Below, one piece after another: positions 16,417 through 24,944 of a stretch of DNA of 64,000 bases. Each line of letters starts with the position of its first letter. Positions within the stretch are counted from its first letter, which is position 1. The notes beneath the pieces are model-generated. The model was not told the origin of the DNA and did no database searches. It saw only the letters and a program-made list of their open reading frames with translations. A program made the position numbers and the translations under genes. The stretch is from an uncultured Carboxylicivirga sp. (GTDB taxonomy: Bacteria > Bacteroidota > Bacteroidia > Bacteroidales > Marinilabiliaceae): NCBI GenBank assembly GCA_947491945.1, contig CANLLN010000008.1:1-64000 (forward strand), given 5' to 3'.

Positions 16417-18408
16417 ATGCAATTACGTTTTATATTACACTTAGTAATCTTGTTATTACCGGCCGGTTTATTGGCAAAAAACTACTATGTGAGCGCAGAT
16501 GGAAATGATGCCAATGATGGAAGTATGGAAAATCCCTGGAAGACCATCGCTAAGGTATCCGAGGCAGGAGCCAATGATAAAAATGGCGGATTTATTCAAC
16601 CCGGAGATCAAATTCTCTTCAGGTCGGGTGATATCTTTGAAGGGCAGTTGGTTATTAACCGTTCTGGCACACCCGATAAGCCCATAATAATTAGTAAGTA
16701 TGGTGATGGTGAGCTGCCAATATTAAGTGGTTCTGGCAATATACCAACAGGTGATTTTATTGAAGCGGTTAAACTGGTCAATACCAGCCATATTGTGATG
16801 GATGGATTGTGGATTAAGAATGACCGGCAAAACATCGGTACTATTACCTGGGGAACAAATACGTCCTATGGCATAAAGGTTATTGCCAATAAATGGGGAG
16901 GCATCAGTAAGGATCTGACCTTTCGTAATCTGAAGGTTACCGATGTGTTTGGTTATGATATGATTGACTGGGAAGGCAAATTTACTTTGGACTATTACAA
17001 TGCCAAGGGTATCTTTTTTGATTCAGATAAAAATGATGATACGGTAACGCCAGTTAAAGAAGTACGATTCGAAGATGTGTTGATTGAAGATTGTTATTTC
17101 TACAACCTGGGAAGTACCGCCATTAGTGCCAGAAATCTTAATCCGCCTAATAATCCGGTAAGTGAAGAAGGCCGTAATCGGAATTTTGTGATACGTAACA
17201 ATACCTTCGAGCAGTTGGGAGGCGATGGTGTCGTGTTTGCATCAGTGTGCAACGGACTGGTGGAGAATAATGAATTTATCGATTTAGGCTGGGGCGACCA
17301 CACATCTTCTACTGATCGATATTACGGACGAGGAGAAGGTTGCTGGATATGGGATTCACACAACATCATTGTGCAATACAACAGGCAATATCGAGCGCGT
17401 GGTTTTGGCGATACCTATGGTGCTGCCGGACATATTGATTTCTATTGTAAAAATGCCATTTTTCAATACAACTACAGTGAAGATACCGAAGGTGGTTTTG
17501 TTGAGATATTGGGCGATTGCGAGAATAGTGTATTTCGATACAATGTGAGTGTTAATGATGGCCACCGTGCCAATGGTCACCACCGTTATAGCATATGGTT
17601 ATCAGGTTGGGTAGGAAAAGATATAACACCGGTACCTTCAGACGAAAACTACATCTACAACAATACTGTGTATCTGGATGATCCAAAATGTAAACCCGAT
17701 ATTTCAATTTTTGCTGAGGATACCTATATATACAACAATATATTCTACGCCATGAATGGTGCCCAGATAGGCTCAGGTGGCGTGGAGATAGATATGCAGA
17801 ATGGTGGAGGGCTGAATGTATCCAACAACCTGTTTTATGGCAATGTGGCCACAGCATTCTCCAACCTGGATGCCAGAAAAGTTAATGGAGATCCACTCTT
17901 CGTGAATCCGGTATCGACCAATGGTGCTCCGGACAATTTTAATATTCAGTCAGGTAGTGCTGCCATTGATAAAGGCTTCTCTTTTAAAGAGCCTGAATTT
18001 CCTATGGCTGGTCAGGGTATTTTTGCTGATGTGCTGCTTGTTCCATCAGAGGACATATTTGGAAATGCCATGGATATTGAGAATCTGATACCTAATATTG
18101 GTGCCAGTAATGCTCATAATTCCGGTCATCAGGTGGGCATTGAAGACTTGACCAGGGTTAGTTATTTGTTTAATGTCTATCCGAATCCTGTTCGAAATAA
18201 ATTAAATATACAATTAAGTGAGTCAAACAAGGAGATTCACTATAGTATATATTCCATACAGGGGCAGCTTATATATTCAGAAAATATCCATTCAGGTATT
18301 AAAGAGTTATCTATTCATCTGCCCGAGAATGCAAACAATGGGATTTATTTTATCCGAATTACTCAGGGAGATTATTATCAGGTAGAACGCTTTGTATTAT
18401 ATCGATAG
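16417..18408 (+). CDS. T9SS-secreted parallel beta-helix protein (short form)
   Basis: 663 residues from ATG 16417; a TTG six bases upstream is in frame but unlikely. The signal MQLRFILHLVILLLPAGLLA leads straight into the beta-helix (NYYVSADGNDANDGS...), without the CBM6-like module of its relatives. The core spans about 20-590 and is strongly similar to that of the 7386 protein (DWEGKFTLDYY, NNTFEQLGGDGVVFASVCNG, GRGEGCWIWDSHNIIVQ). A T9SS tail begins at YPNPVRNKLNIQ (about 590) and ends in VERFVLYR. It starts a tight operon with the esterase-GH43 fusion (12-base gap), the FG-GAP protein and a sulfatase, so these probably act on the same glycan. The reaction is unknown. Confidence 0.8.
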   Translation: MQLRFILHLVILLLPAGLLAKNYYVSADGNDANDGSMENPWKTIAKVSEAGANDKNGGFIQPGDQILFRSGDIFEGQLVINRSGTPDKPIIISKYGDGELPILSGSGNIPTGDFIEAVKLVNTSHIVMDGLWIKNDRQNIGTITWGTNTSYGIKVIANKWGGISKDLTFRNLKVTDVFGYDMIDWEGKFTLDYYNAKGIFFDSDKNDDTVTPVKEVRFEDVLIEDCYFYNLGSTAISARNLNPPNNPVSEEGRNRNFVIRNNTFEQLGGDGVVFASVCNGLVENNEFIDLGWGDHTSSTDRYYGRGEGCWIWDSHNIIVQYNRQYRARGFGDTYGAAGHIDFYCKNAIFQYNYSEDTEGGFVEILGDCENSVFRYNVSVNDGHRANGHHRYSIWLSGWVGKDITPVPSDENYIYNNTVYLDDPKCKPDISIFAEDTYIYNNIFYAMNGAQIGSGGVEIDMQNGGGLNVSNNLFYGNVATAFSNLDARKVNGDPLFVNPVSTNGAPDNFNIQSGSAAIDKGFSFKEPEFPMAGQGIFADVLLVPSEDIFGNAMDIENLIPNIGASNAHNSGHQVGIEDLTRVSYLFNVYPNPVRNKLNIQLSESNKEIHYSIYSIQGQLIYSENIHSGIKELSIHLPENANNGIYFIRITQGDYYQVERFVLYR

Positions 18409-18420
18409 AGCATAACAGGC

Positions 18421-20154
18421 ATGAAAAATATTCTGATTATATCTTTACTATTTATGGTTTCTTCTGCTGTTACAGCTGTTATAGAACCAGATACTGTTCT
18501 TGTGTATAAAACCATTGATGATGTTGACTTAAGCCTGCATGTGTTCTTTCCTGACGGACATACTATGAATGATTCAAAGCCTGCTATTGTTTTTTTTCAT
18601 GGTGGAGGCTTTAAGTCAGGCAGTCCTGAGCATTTTTACGGACAGAGTCAATATCTTGCTTCGAGAGGCATGGTGGCCATTAGTGCCCAGTACAGAACTG
18701 AAAAGGCCAATGGCACTACACCTATAGAATGTATCAAAGATGGCAAGTCGGCTATGCGCTGGGTACATTCACATGCGGCAGAATTGGGTATTGCTGCAGA
18801 TCAAATAGTGGCAGGGGGTGGTTCGGCAGGTGGTCATATTGCAGCGTCCATGGCTGTGCTTGCCGGGTTTAATGAAGCGGATGAAGATACTTCTGTAACG
18901 TGTGTACCTAAAGCCCTCGTCTTATTTAATCCTGTTCTCAATAACGGACCAGACGGTTATGGCTACGAAAGAGTTGGTGACTTTTATAAGCAGTTTTCAC
19001 CACACCATAATCTGCACGTCAATACACCACCTACACTTATTATGGTGGGCACTGAGGATAAATTATTTACGCCCCCAATGGCCAAGGCCTATAAAAAGAA
19101 AATGGAAAACATGGGACTGCGTTGCGATTTGATTTTCTACGATGGGCATGGACACGCTTTCTTTAATAAGGGAAACAGCGAAGAGATGTATTATCAAACC
19201 ATGATTGATGCAGATCGTTTTTTAATTTCGCTAGGGTACTTAACGGGTGAGCCGTCAGCTTTAAAGCCATTCAGGGATGTACATTTCAGAAAAGAAGGTA
19301 ATCCATTTGTAAAACATTTATATACAGCTGATCCTTCAGCCCATGTATTCAATGATAAAATGTATGTGTACACCTCACATGATGAAGATACTGCCACTTA
19401 TTTTAATATGATAGACTGGCACGTTTTTTCAACTGAAAATATGGTGGACTGGACCGACCATGGAGCTGTTTTTAGTCTTGATGATATTAATTGGGCTGAT
19501 AAGTGGGCCTGGGCACCGGATTGTGTCGAGCGAAATGGCAAATACTATTTCTATTATCCAGTAGGGCGTGCTAAAATAGGCGTGGCTGTTGGCGATTCGC
19601 CTATTGGACCTTTTAAAGATGAATTGGGAAAGCCTTTGATTGATAATACCGGTCAGGTTGAACACATAGGCAAGGAACCTATTGATCCTTCTGTCTTTAT
19701 CGAAAAAGGACAAGCCTATATGTACTTTGGCTGCCGCGAACCCAAAGTGGTAAAGTTGAAAAAGAGCATGATGGCCTTAAAAGGAGATGTACAGGAATTA
19801 AAAATAAAAGGAATAGAAGGCGATAATGAGCATTTTGGGGGTTTTTATGGTGAAGCACCCTGGGTATTTAAACGTAAGGATACCTATTACCTGTTATATT
19901 CTAATGGTTGGGGTAAATCCAGCACTTTGGTGTATGCCACAAGTAAAAAACCAATGGGTCCTTTTAACTTTCAAGGAGAGGTAATGGATGTAGTGAGTTC
20001 CTGGACCTCGCATGGCTCTATTGTTCAATTTAAGGACAAATGGTACGTGTTCTATCACAACATGGATTTATCGAACAATAACTACCGACGTTCCATCTGT
20101 TTTGATGAACTCACTTTTGATGAAAATGGGAGGATTAACAAACTAAAACTTTAG
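18421..20154 (+). CDS. Bifunctional carbohydrate esterase - GH43 fusion
   Basis: 577 residues with a signal peptide. Residues about 25-280 are an alpha/beta-hydrolase esterase: oxyanion motif FFHGGGF, nucleophile S135 in GGGSAGGH, acid Asp in GTEDKLFTP, His in YDGHGHAFF. Residues about 290-577 form a GH43 propeller: base D304 in YTADPSAHVF, D367 in AWAPDC, acid E478 in YGEAPWVFK, and HGSIVQFKDKWYVFYH in the last blade. Both sets of catalytic residues appear complete, so one polypeptide could remove an ester group and then a side-chain sugar such as arabinose or xylose. It is the second gene of the operon; the next start follows the stop by one base. The order esterase-then-GH43 is clear; substrates are inferred. 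Confidence 0.85.
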   Translation: MKNILIISLLFMVSSAVTAVIEPDTVLVYKTIDDVDLSLHVFFPDGHTMNDSKPAIVFFHGGGFKSGSPEHFYGQSQYLASRGMVAISAQYRTEKANGTTPIECIKDGKSAMRWVHSHAAELGIAADQIVAGGGSAGGHIAASMAVLAGFNEADEDTSVTCVPKALVLFNPVLNNGPDGYGYERVGDFYKQFSPHHNLHVNTPPTLIMVGTEDKLFTPPMAKAYKKKMENMGLRCDLIFYDGHGHAFFNKGNSEEMYYQTMIDADRFLISLGYLTGEPSALKPFRDVHFRKEGNPFVKHLYTADPSAHVFNDKMYVYTSHDEDTATYFNMIDWHVFSTENMVDWTDHGAVFSLDDINWADKWAWAPDCVERNGKYYFYYPVGRAKIGVAVGDSPIGPFKDELGKPLIDNTGQVEHIGKEPIDPSVFIEKGQAYMYFGCREPKVVKLKKSMMALKGDVQELKIKGIEGDNEHFGGFYGEAPWVFKRKDTYYLLYSNGWGKSSTLVYATSKKPMGPFNFQGEVMDVVSSWTSHGSIVQFKDKWYVFYHNMDLSNNNYRRSICFDELTFDENGRINKLKL

Positions 20155-20155
20155 G

Positions 20156-23100
20156 ATGAAGCGATTACGTTATGTTTTGGTTTGGACTGCTGTAGCATTT
20201 AATGGTATATTAAATGCCCAAAGTGCTTTTCAGCCATACAATACACAAGGTGATAATTTGATTCATATTGCTACTGCTGATTTCGATGGCGTTGGTGCAA
20301 AAGATTATGTGGTGGCTATGACGGTAGAGGGAAAGGTAATCGCTTTCAATCGTCCGGACCTAATTACGGATCCTTCAACCGATAATCGTTTGTGGGAATA
20401 TACAGCTCTTCCAACCATGGGATTGAGAGTTGTTGCTGATGAGGTGTATTCAGAAAATACCGGCGATGAAATTCTCTTGCCAGGTACCGACGGACATCTA
20501 CGTATACTATCATCAGCAGGCGAATTGCTGCTGGATAAAGAAATCAGCACCGGTGCCTTGTATTCAGCAACCGTTGCCACAGGAGTGGGTGGACAAAAAG
20601 TCATTGTAACTTCCGGTGTGGATGGGCTGGTTTATATACTCAATGATGCAGGCGTTTTGCTAAAAAGCGTTCGCCCCGAAACTGGTAAAGCAGCTGGTGT
20701 GTCTGGTCTGGTGCGTCATGTGGCGGCTGGTGATTTTGATGGAAACGGAACAGATGAGGTAGTTGCTTTTGTCAACCGCAAAAGCTTTGAAGGCAATAAT
20801 TTTATTGACATCATCGACCTGGCTACATATGAACGACCGGCATACTGGAATGGTGATGCCGATCCTGTAGCTGATAATGTGGTGTCAGGCCTAGGCTTTA
20901 CCGATAAACAGTTGCCTCGCGTATTTGATGTGGATGGTGATGGCAGTCCGGAGTTGGTAGCGCATTGGGGTGTTTTTCATCCAGAGGATGGTCCCCAAAC
21001 CAAAACATTTTCAACGATGTTGGCGGATAATGAAAAAATGCCGCTCAGTGCCTATAGAACTTTTGCAAAGAACTTCTTAATTCAAAACCATGGCTTTCAA
21101 AAATCTGATAAGGTAGATCTAACTGCAACAGGTAAATACCTGATGCAACATGGGGTGCCTGGTGATTTTGATGGCGATGGGCAAGCCGAGCTGTTTACTA
21201 TTTATGGCGATGATTTGTTTCTTTCTCAGTATGACTCCTCCACAAAAACACTAACTATTTCAGCTTACACCTGGGCCCATAGTATGTATCACTTTTCAGA
21301 TGGTGCTTGTTTGGAGGATAGAAATGGTGGGGCTGATAAAATGGTTTTGTCCGGCCCTATCAATGGAGATGATCATTTTTACGTGGTGGATTTCTCAAAC
21401 CCGAATTGGAAAATTCAAGCACGAACAATAAACGGTTTAGGTAAATTAGGTGAGGTAGACCGAAATTTAGACCAACTGACAGATCAGATTGATCAGTTTA
21501 CAGGAACCCTAGCCACAGGCGATGAACCCATCTGGTACCTCGATTATTTTGCCAGTAGCTTATGGTGGGAGATGACACCTGAAAATAGCGCTGTACAGGC
21601 ACAAAAGGTGTATGATGCACAGCAGGAATGGTATGATAAAATAGGTGGACAGGAGAACTATCGTTCAACAAAAATACGCCTGGCAGCGAGCGTCAATTCA
21701 TGTATTTACGGAATGGCTAATGAATGCGATAAAGCAAGTATTACGGCTGAAGGGGTTAAGAATTTTTGTGCAGCCCTGGCTCAAAAAGGGGCTTATTTCT
21801 GCCTGAAAATAGGGCATGGACCACATATTTTCATCAACCCGGAGGATTTGGCTGATTGTTATGAGGCTTCTGTTGTTGATGGCGAATGTTACATGATGGC
21901 GCGCACGCGTGAATTAAACGAACCTGTGGATTTTGAATCTTACATCCCTCACTTGGATGCTTTATTGGCTCGTGCTGAACAAATAGGTGCGGCACCGCCG
22001 ATGGTGATGCTATGTGCAAAGGGTGCAACGTTTACCGCTTTATCACAAAATCAGGCTGATAGCTATTTTCCAAAGTATAAAGATATACTGGTACCTGGTG
22101 TCGAAAATTCAAATGTGACCGAATTGGACATTAGTCTGGCCGAGCGCGTTGGTTTATGGATGAATGGCGATGTAGAGGGCTGGGGGTGTAACGTGATTGG
22201 CGACAACCTGTCGGCTAACCGTGTAGCTGAATGGGGTGGTATGCGAAATGCCCACATCGTTTTGCGTCAAATGTTATCGCAATATAGCCTCGGAGCAAAA
22301 GTATTCCGTACAACATCAATCACGGCACTTATTAATCCGTTATACGAACGTGGTGATGTCAGCGACGCAGACCAGCAATGGACACAGGTCTTTCAGAAAG
22401 GAATTTTAAATTTTCTAAAGCTGGTTGATAAAGGAGTTTACCCGAACTCACCGGATGTTGAGCAACTAAAGGGTATTTCTCCTGTTTCGGTTGGTATCTA
22501 TAATCGAAGTAACCGCCTCACCGAGCAAAGCATTAATCACGACCATTACTTGTATCAGCCCGAGACCGATAACTATGTTCTTAACCGTTTAGCTTGTTGG
22601 AATGCCTATACCGATATACCGGAAACAGATGCGACTTCGTATTTATACGGAACAAAGCGTCGTTGGGAAAACATGTTTCCATCAATGCCGGGCGGCTTTG
22701 TGACTATTGTACCTGGAAAACAGGCTTCAGATATAGAGAATAAATCATGGTGTGATGTGGCTTACCAAACCAATGGCGATACCTGGAGCGATATGTCACT
22801 GAATGAAGCCAAAGAATCGATAAGTAGCGAAGTGCTGACTCAGCGTAATAACCTGGACTTTTATGTAGATGGCGATTGTTTTTGGCAATTCACCCAACAA
22901 AAGGATGATCCTTATACCTACTTTGCTTTTCTTATGGATAATGAGGAATTATCGCCTGTGGAGAAAGTCGTGAAACTAAAGGCTGGTACCTCTATTAATG
23001 GCAATTGTCAGGTGTTTGATCAATTAGGTGGGACTGAAGCCATTGGCACTTTATCATCCACCAGTGATGAGCTTGCCATCACCATTCCGGCCGGAACAGC

Positions 23101-23398
23101 CCGTTTCTTCGTGATCCATTTAAGTGAATTGCCCACAAAGGATGTTGGCATTAATGATTTGATGAATGATGTTTTTAAGGTCTATCCTAATCCATGCAAC
23201 AAGATAATTACCATTGAGTTAAAAAAAGGTTATCAAGAAGGCGTTTCTTTAGAAATAGTTAATGCCTTTGGTATAAGGGTCAAGAAACTTGAAGTACATG
23301 GTTGGATGCAAAGAGTTGATGTTAGCTCATGGTCTTCGGGCATGTATTTTATTAGAGAAGAAAATGGGATGGCAGTTGAGAAACTAATAGTAAAGTAG
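20156..23398 (+). CDS. Large T9SS-secreted protein: FG-GAP propeller plus unrecognised (possible glycosidase) domain
   Basis: 1080 residues. After the signal peptide come four FG-GAP/VCBS-type repeats with Ca-binding loops: ADFDGVGAKD, GDFDGNGTDE, DVDGDGSPE and GDFDGDGQAE (about 30-350). A large region (about 430-990), rich in Trp and acidic residues (ARTRELNEPVDFESYIPHLD, LWMNGDVEGWGCN), matches no family I recognise securely. A T9SS tail (about 1005-1080, VYPNPCNKIITIE to VEKLIVK) ends it. The layout of an N-terminal propeller before a novel catalytic region recalls lambda-carrageenase (GH150), but this is only a resemblance in plan. It is the third gene of an operon with the esterase-GH43 fusion and a sulfatase, six bases before the latter, which favours a role on a sulfated, substituted glycan. 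Confidence 0.6.
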   Translation: MKRLRYVLVWTAVAFNGILNAQSAFQPYNTQGDNLIHIATADFDGVGAKDYVVAMTVEGKVIAFNRPDLITDPSTDNRLWEYTALPTMGLRVVADEVYSENTGDEILLPGTDGHLRILSSAGELLLDKEISTGALYSATVATGVGGQKVIVTSGVDGLVYILNDAGVLLKSVRPETGKAAGVSGLVRHVAAGDFDGNGTDEVVAFVNRKSFEGNNFIDIIDLATYERPAYWNGDADPVADNVVSGLGFTDKQLPRVFDVDGDGSPELVAHWGVFHPEDGPQTKTFSTMLADNEKMPLSAYRTFAKNFLIQNHGFQKSDKVDLTATGKYLMQHGVPGDFDGDGQAELFTIYGDDLFLSQYDSSTKTLTISAYTWAHSMYHFSDGACLEDRNGGADKMVLSGPINGDDHFYVVDFSNPNWKIQARTINGLGKLGEVDRNLDQLTDQIDQFTGTLATGDEPIWYLDYFASSLWWEMTPENSAVQAQKVYDAQQEWYDKIGGQENYRSTKIRLAASVNSCIYGMANECDKASITAEGVKNFCAALAQKGAYFCLKIGHGPHIFINPEDLADCYEASVVDGECYMMARTRELNEPVDFESYIPHLDALLARAEQIGAAPPMVMLCAKGATFTALSQNQADSYFPKYKDILVPGVENSNVTELDISLAERVGLWMNGDVEGWGCNVIGDNLSANRVAEWGGMRNAHIVLRQMLSQYSLGAKVFRTTSITALINPLYERGDVSDADQQWTQVFQKGILNFLKLVDKGVYPNSPDVEQLKGISPVSVGIYNRSNRLTEQSINHDHYLYQPETDNYVLNRLACWNAYTDIPETDATSYLYGTKRRWENMFPSMPGGFVTIVPGKQASDIENKSWCDVAYQTNGDTWSDMSLNEAKESISSEVLTQRNNLDFYVDGDCFWQFTQQKDDPYTYFAFLMDNEELSPVEKVVKLKAGTSINGNCQVFDQLGGTEAIGTLSSTSDELAITIPAGTARFFVIHLSELPTKDVGINDLMNDVFKVYPNPCNKIITIELKKGYQEGVSLEIVNAFGIRVKKLEVHGWMQRVDVSSWSSGMYFIREENGMAVEKLIVK

Positions 23399-23403
23399 AA
23401 AGT

Positions 23404-24810
23404 ATGAAGTACGGTGTTATTATAGCTTTGTTTGTTCTTTTGACTTCGTGCAAAGAGAAGAAGCAGACAAATGTAATTCTCTTTTTAGTTGATGATTTGG
23501 GATGGACGGATTTGGCTTGTTATGGCAGTGATTTACACCAGACGCCAAACATTGATAAATTAGCATCAAAAGGCTATTTATTTACAAACTCTTACAGTTC
23601 ATGTAATGTATGTTCGCCTACGCGCGCAAGCATCATGACAGGGAAATCGCCCGCTCGCTTACATATCACAGATTGGATTGAAGGACATAAATATCCCTGG
23701 GCAAAGCTAAGTGTTCCGGATTGGAACATGAAACTGGATACAAACGAATATACCATGGCTGAAGCTTTTAAATCGGCCGGATATAAAACTGCTCATTTTG
23801 GGAAATGGCACCTGGGTGAAACCGAGGAGTATTGGCCCGAAAATCATGGGTTTGATATAAATGTAGGTGGTTGGTCGAAAGGCGCACCTCGTTGGGATAC
23901 ACAGTTGGGTTACAATGGTTATTTTTCGCCATTTGGAAATCCACATATTAAGGATGAGCAGGAAGACGAATACCTCACCGAATATTTATCTAAACGTGTT
24001 TGTGATTATATAAAAGAACAGAAATCCAGTAAGCAACCTTTTTTCATTAATTTCTGGTTGTACAATGTGCATACGCCTCTGCAAGCCAAGGCTGAGAAAG
24101 TAGCAAAATACCAAGAGCTCATTAGCGACAACGCTCACCATACAAATGCTACATATGCCGCAATGGTTGAACATACAGATGATGCAATGGGAGCTATTTT
24201 GAAAGCTTTAAAAGATGCTAATCTGGATGAGAATACGATTATTCTATTTTCTTCAGACAACGGAGGGCTTATTGGCAAAGGAAAGCATAAAGTAAGCAAT
24301 AATGCCCCTCTGAGAGAGGGGAAAGGAACCATGTATGAAGGAGGAACGCGAATTCCAACGGTGCTATATTTGCCCAATACCCTGGACAGTACAAAAGTAA
24401 TTTCAACGCCGGTAATTTCTATGGATTACTTACCCACATTGGCAGCCTTAACAAATGTCCCATTAAAAAACCCTTTGGATGGTGTTGATTGGTCACCATT
24501 GTTAAGAGACGAATCAATTAACCGAGAAGCCCTTTACTGGCATTATCCGCATTACCATCAACAAGGTGCTGTGCCTCATAGTATTATTAGAAAAGGTGAT
24601 TGGAAACTCATTCAGAATTTTGAAACCGAAGAGTATGAGTTTTACAATTTAAAAGATGATTTAAGTGAATCCAATAACCTGATCAATAGTCACTCTAATT
24701 TAGCTAATGATTTACTGGCCGATTTAAAAAAATGGCAGGAAGAGGTTGATGCGCAATATCCCACAAAAAATGAAAACTTTAATCCTAAAAAGAGATGGCT
24801 TAAGCATTAA
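23404..24810 (+). CDS. Formylglycine-dependent sulfatase (S1), lipoprotein
   Basis: 468 residues, lipobox LLTSC, so probably anchored in the periplasm or outer membrane. The S1 sulfatase signature is complete: metal ligands in LFLVDDLGWTDLACYG, active-site Cys70 in CSPTRASIMTGKSP (converted to formylglycine by an anaerobic or aerobic maturase not in this window), KWHLGE, and SSDNGG near residue 280. The C-terminal subdomain ends with LKKWQEEVD. It removes sulfate esters from a polysaccharide or oligosaccharide. It is the last gene of the beta-helix/esterase/FG-GAP operon. The S1 subfamily is not assigned. Confidence 0.92.
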   Translation: MKYGVIIALFVLLTSCKEKKQTNVILFLVDDLGWTDLACYGSDLHQTPNIDKLASKGYLFTNSYSSCNVCSPTRASIMTGKSPARLHITDWIEGHKYPWAKLSVPDWNMKLDTNEYTMAEAFKSAGYKTAHFGKWHLGETEEYWPENHGFDINVGGWSKGAPRWDTQLGYNGYFSPFGNPHIKDEQEDEYLTEYLSKRVCDYIKEQKSSKQPFFINFWLYNVHTPLQAKAEKVAKYQELISDNAHHTNATYAAMVEHTDDAMGAILKALKDANLDENTIILFSSDNGGLIGKGKHKVSNNAPLREGKGTMYEGGTRIPTVLYLPNTLDSTKVISTPVISMDYLPTLAALTNVPLKNPLDGVDWSPLLRDESINREALYWHYPHYHQQGAVPHSIIRKGDWKLIQNFETEEYEFYNLKDDLSESNNLINSHSNLANDLLADLKKWQEEVDAQYPTKNENFNPKKRWLKH

Positions 24811-24944
24811 GCCAATGGTCTTATATGTAATCATCGAAACTATAATGGAGATTGGGTAATTATTGACTTGTTTTGGTTAATCAATCAAATATCACTTTCA
24901 GGTATATTCAAGAATTTTATCAGATAGAATTATAACGTTATAAC

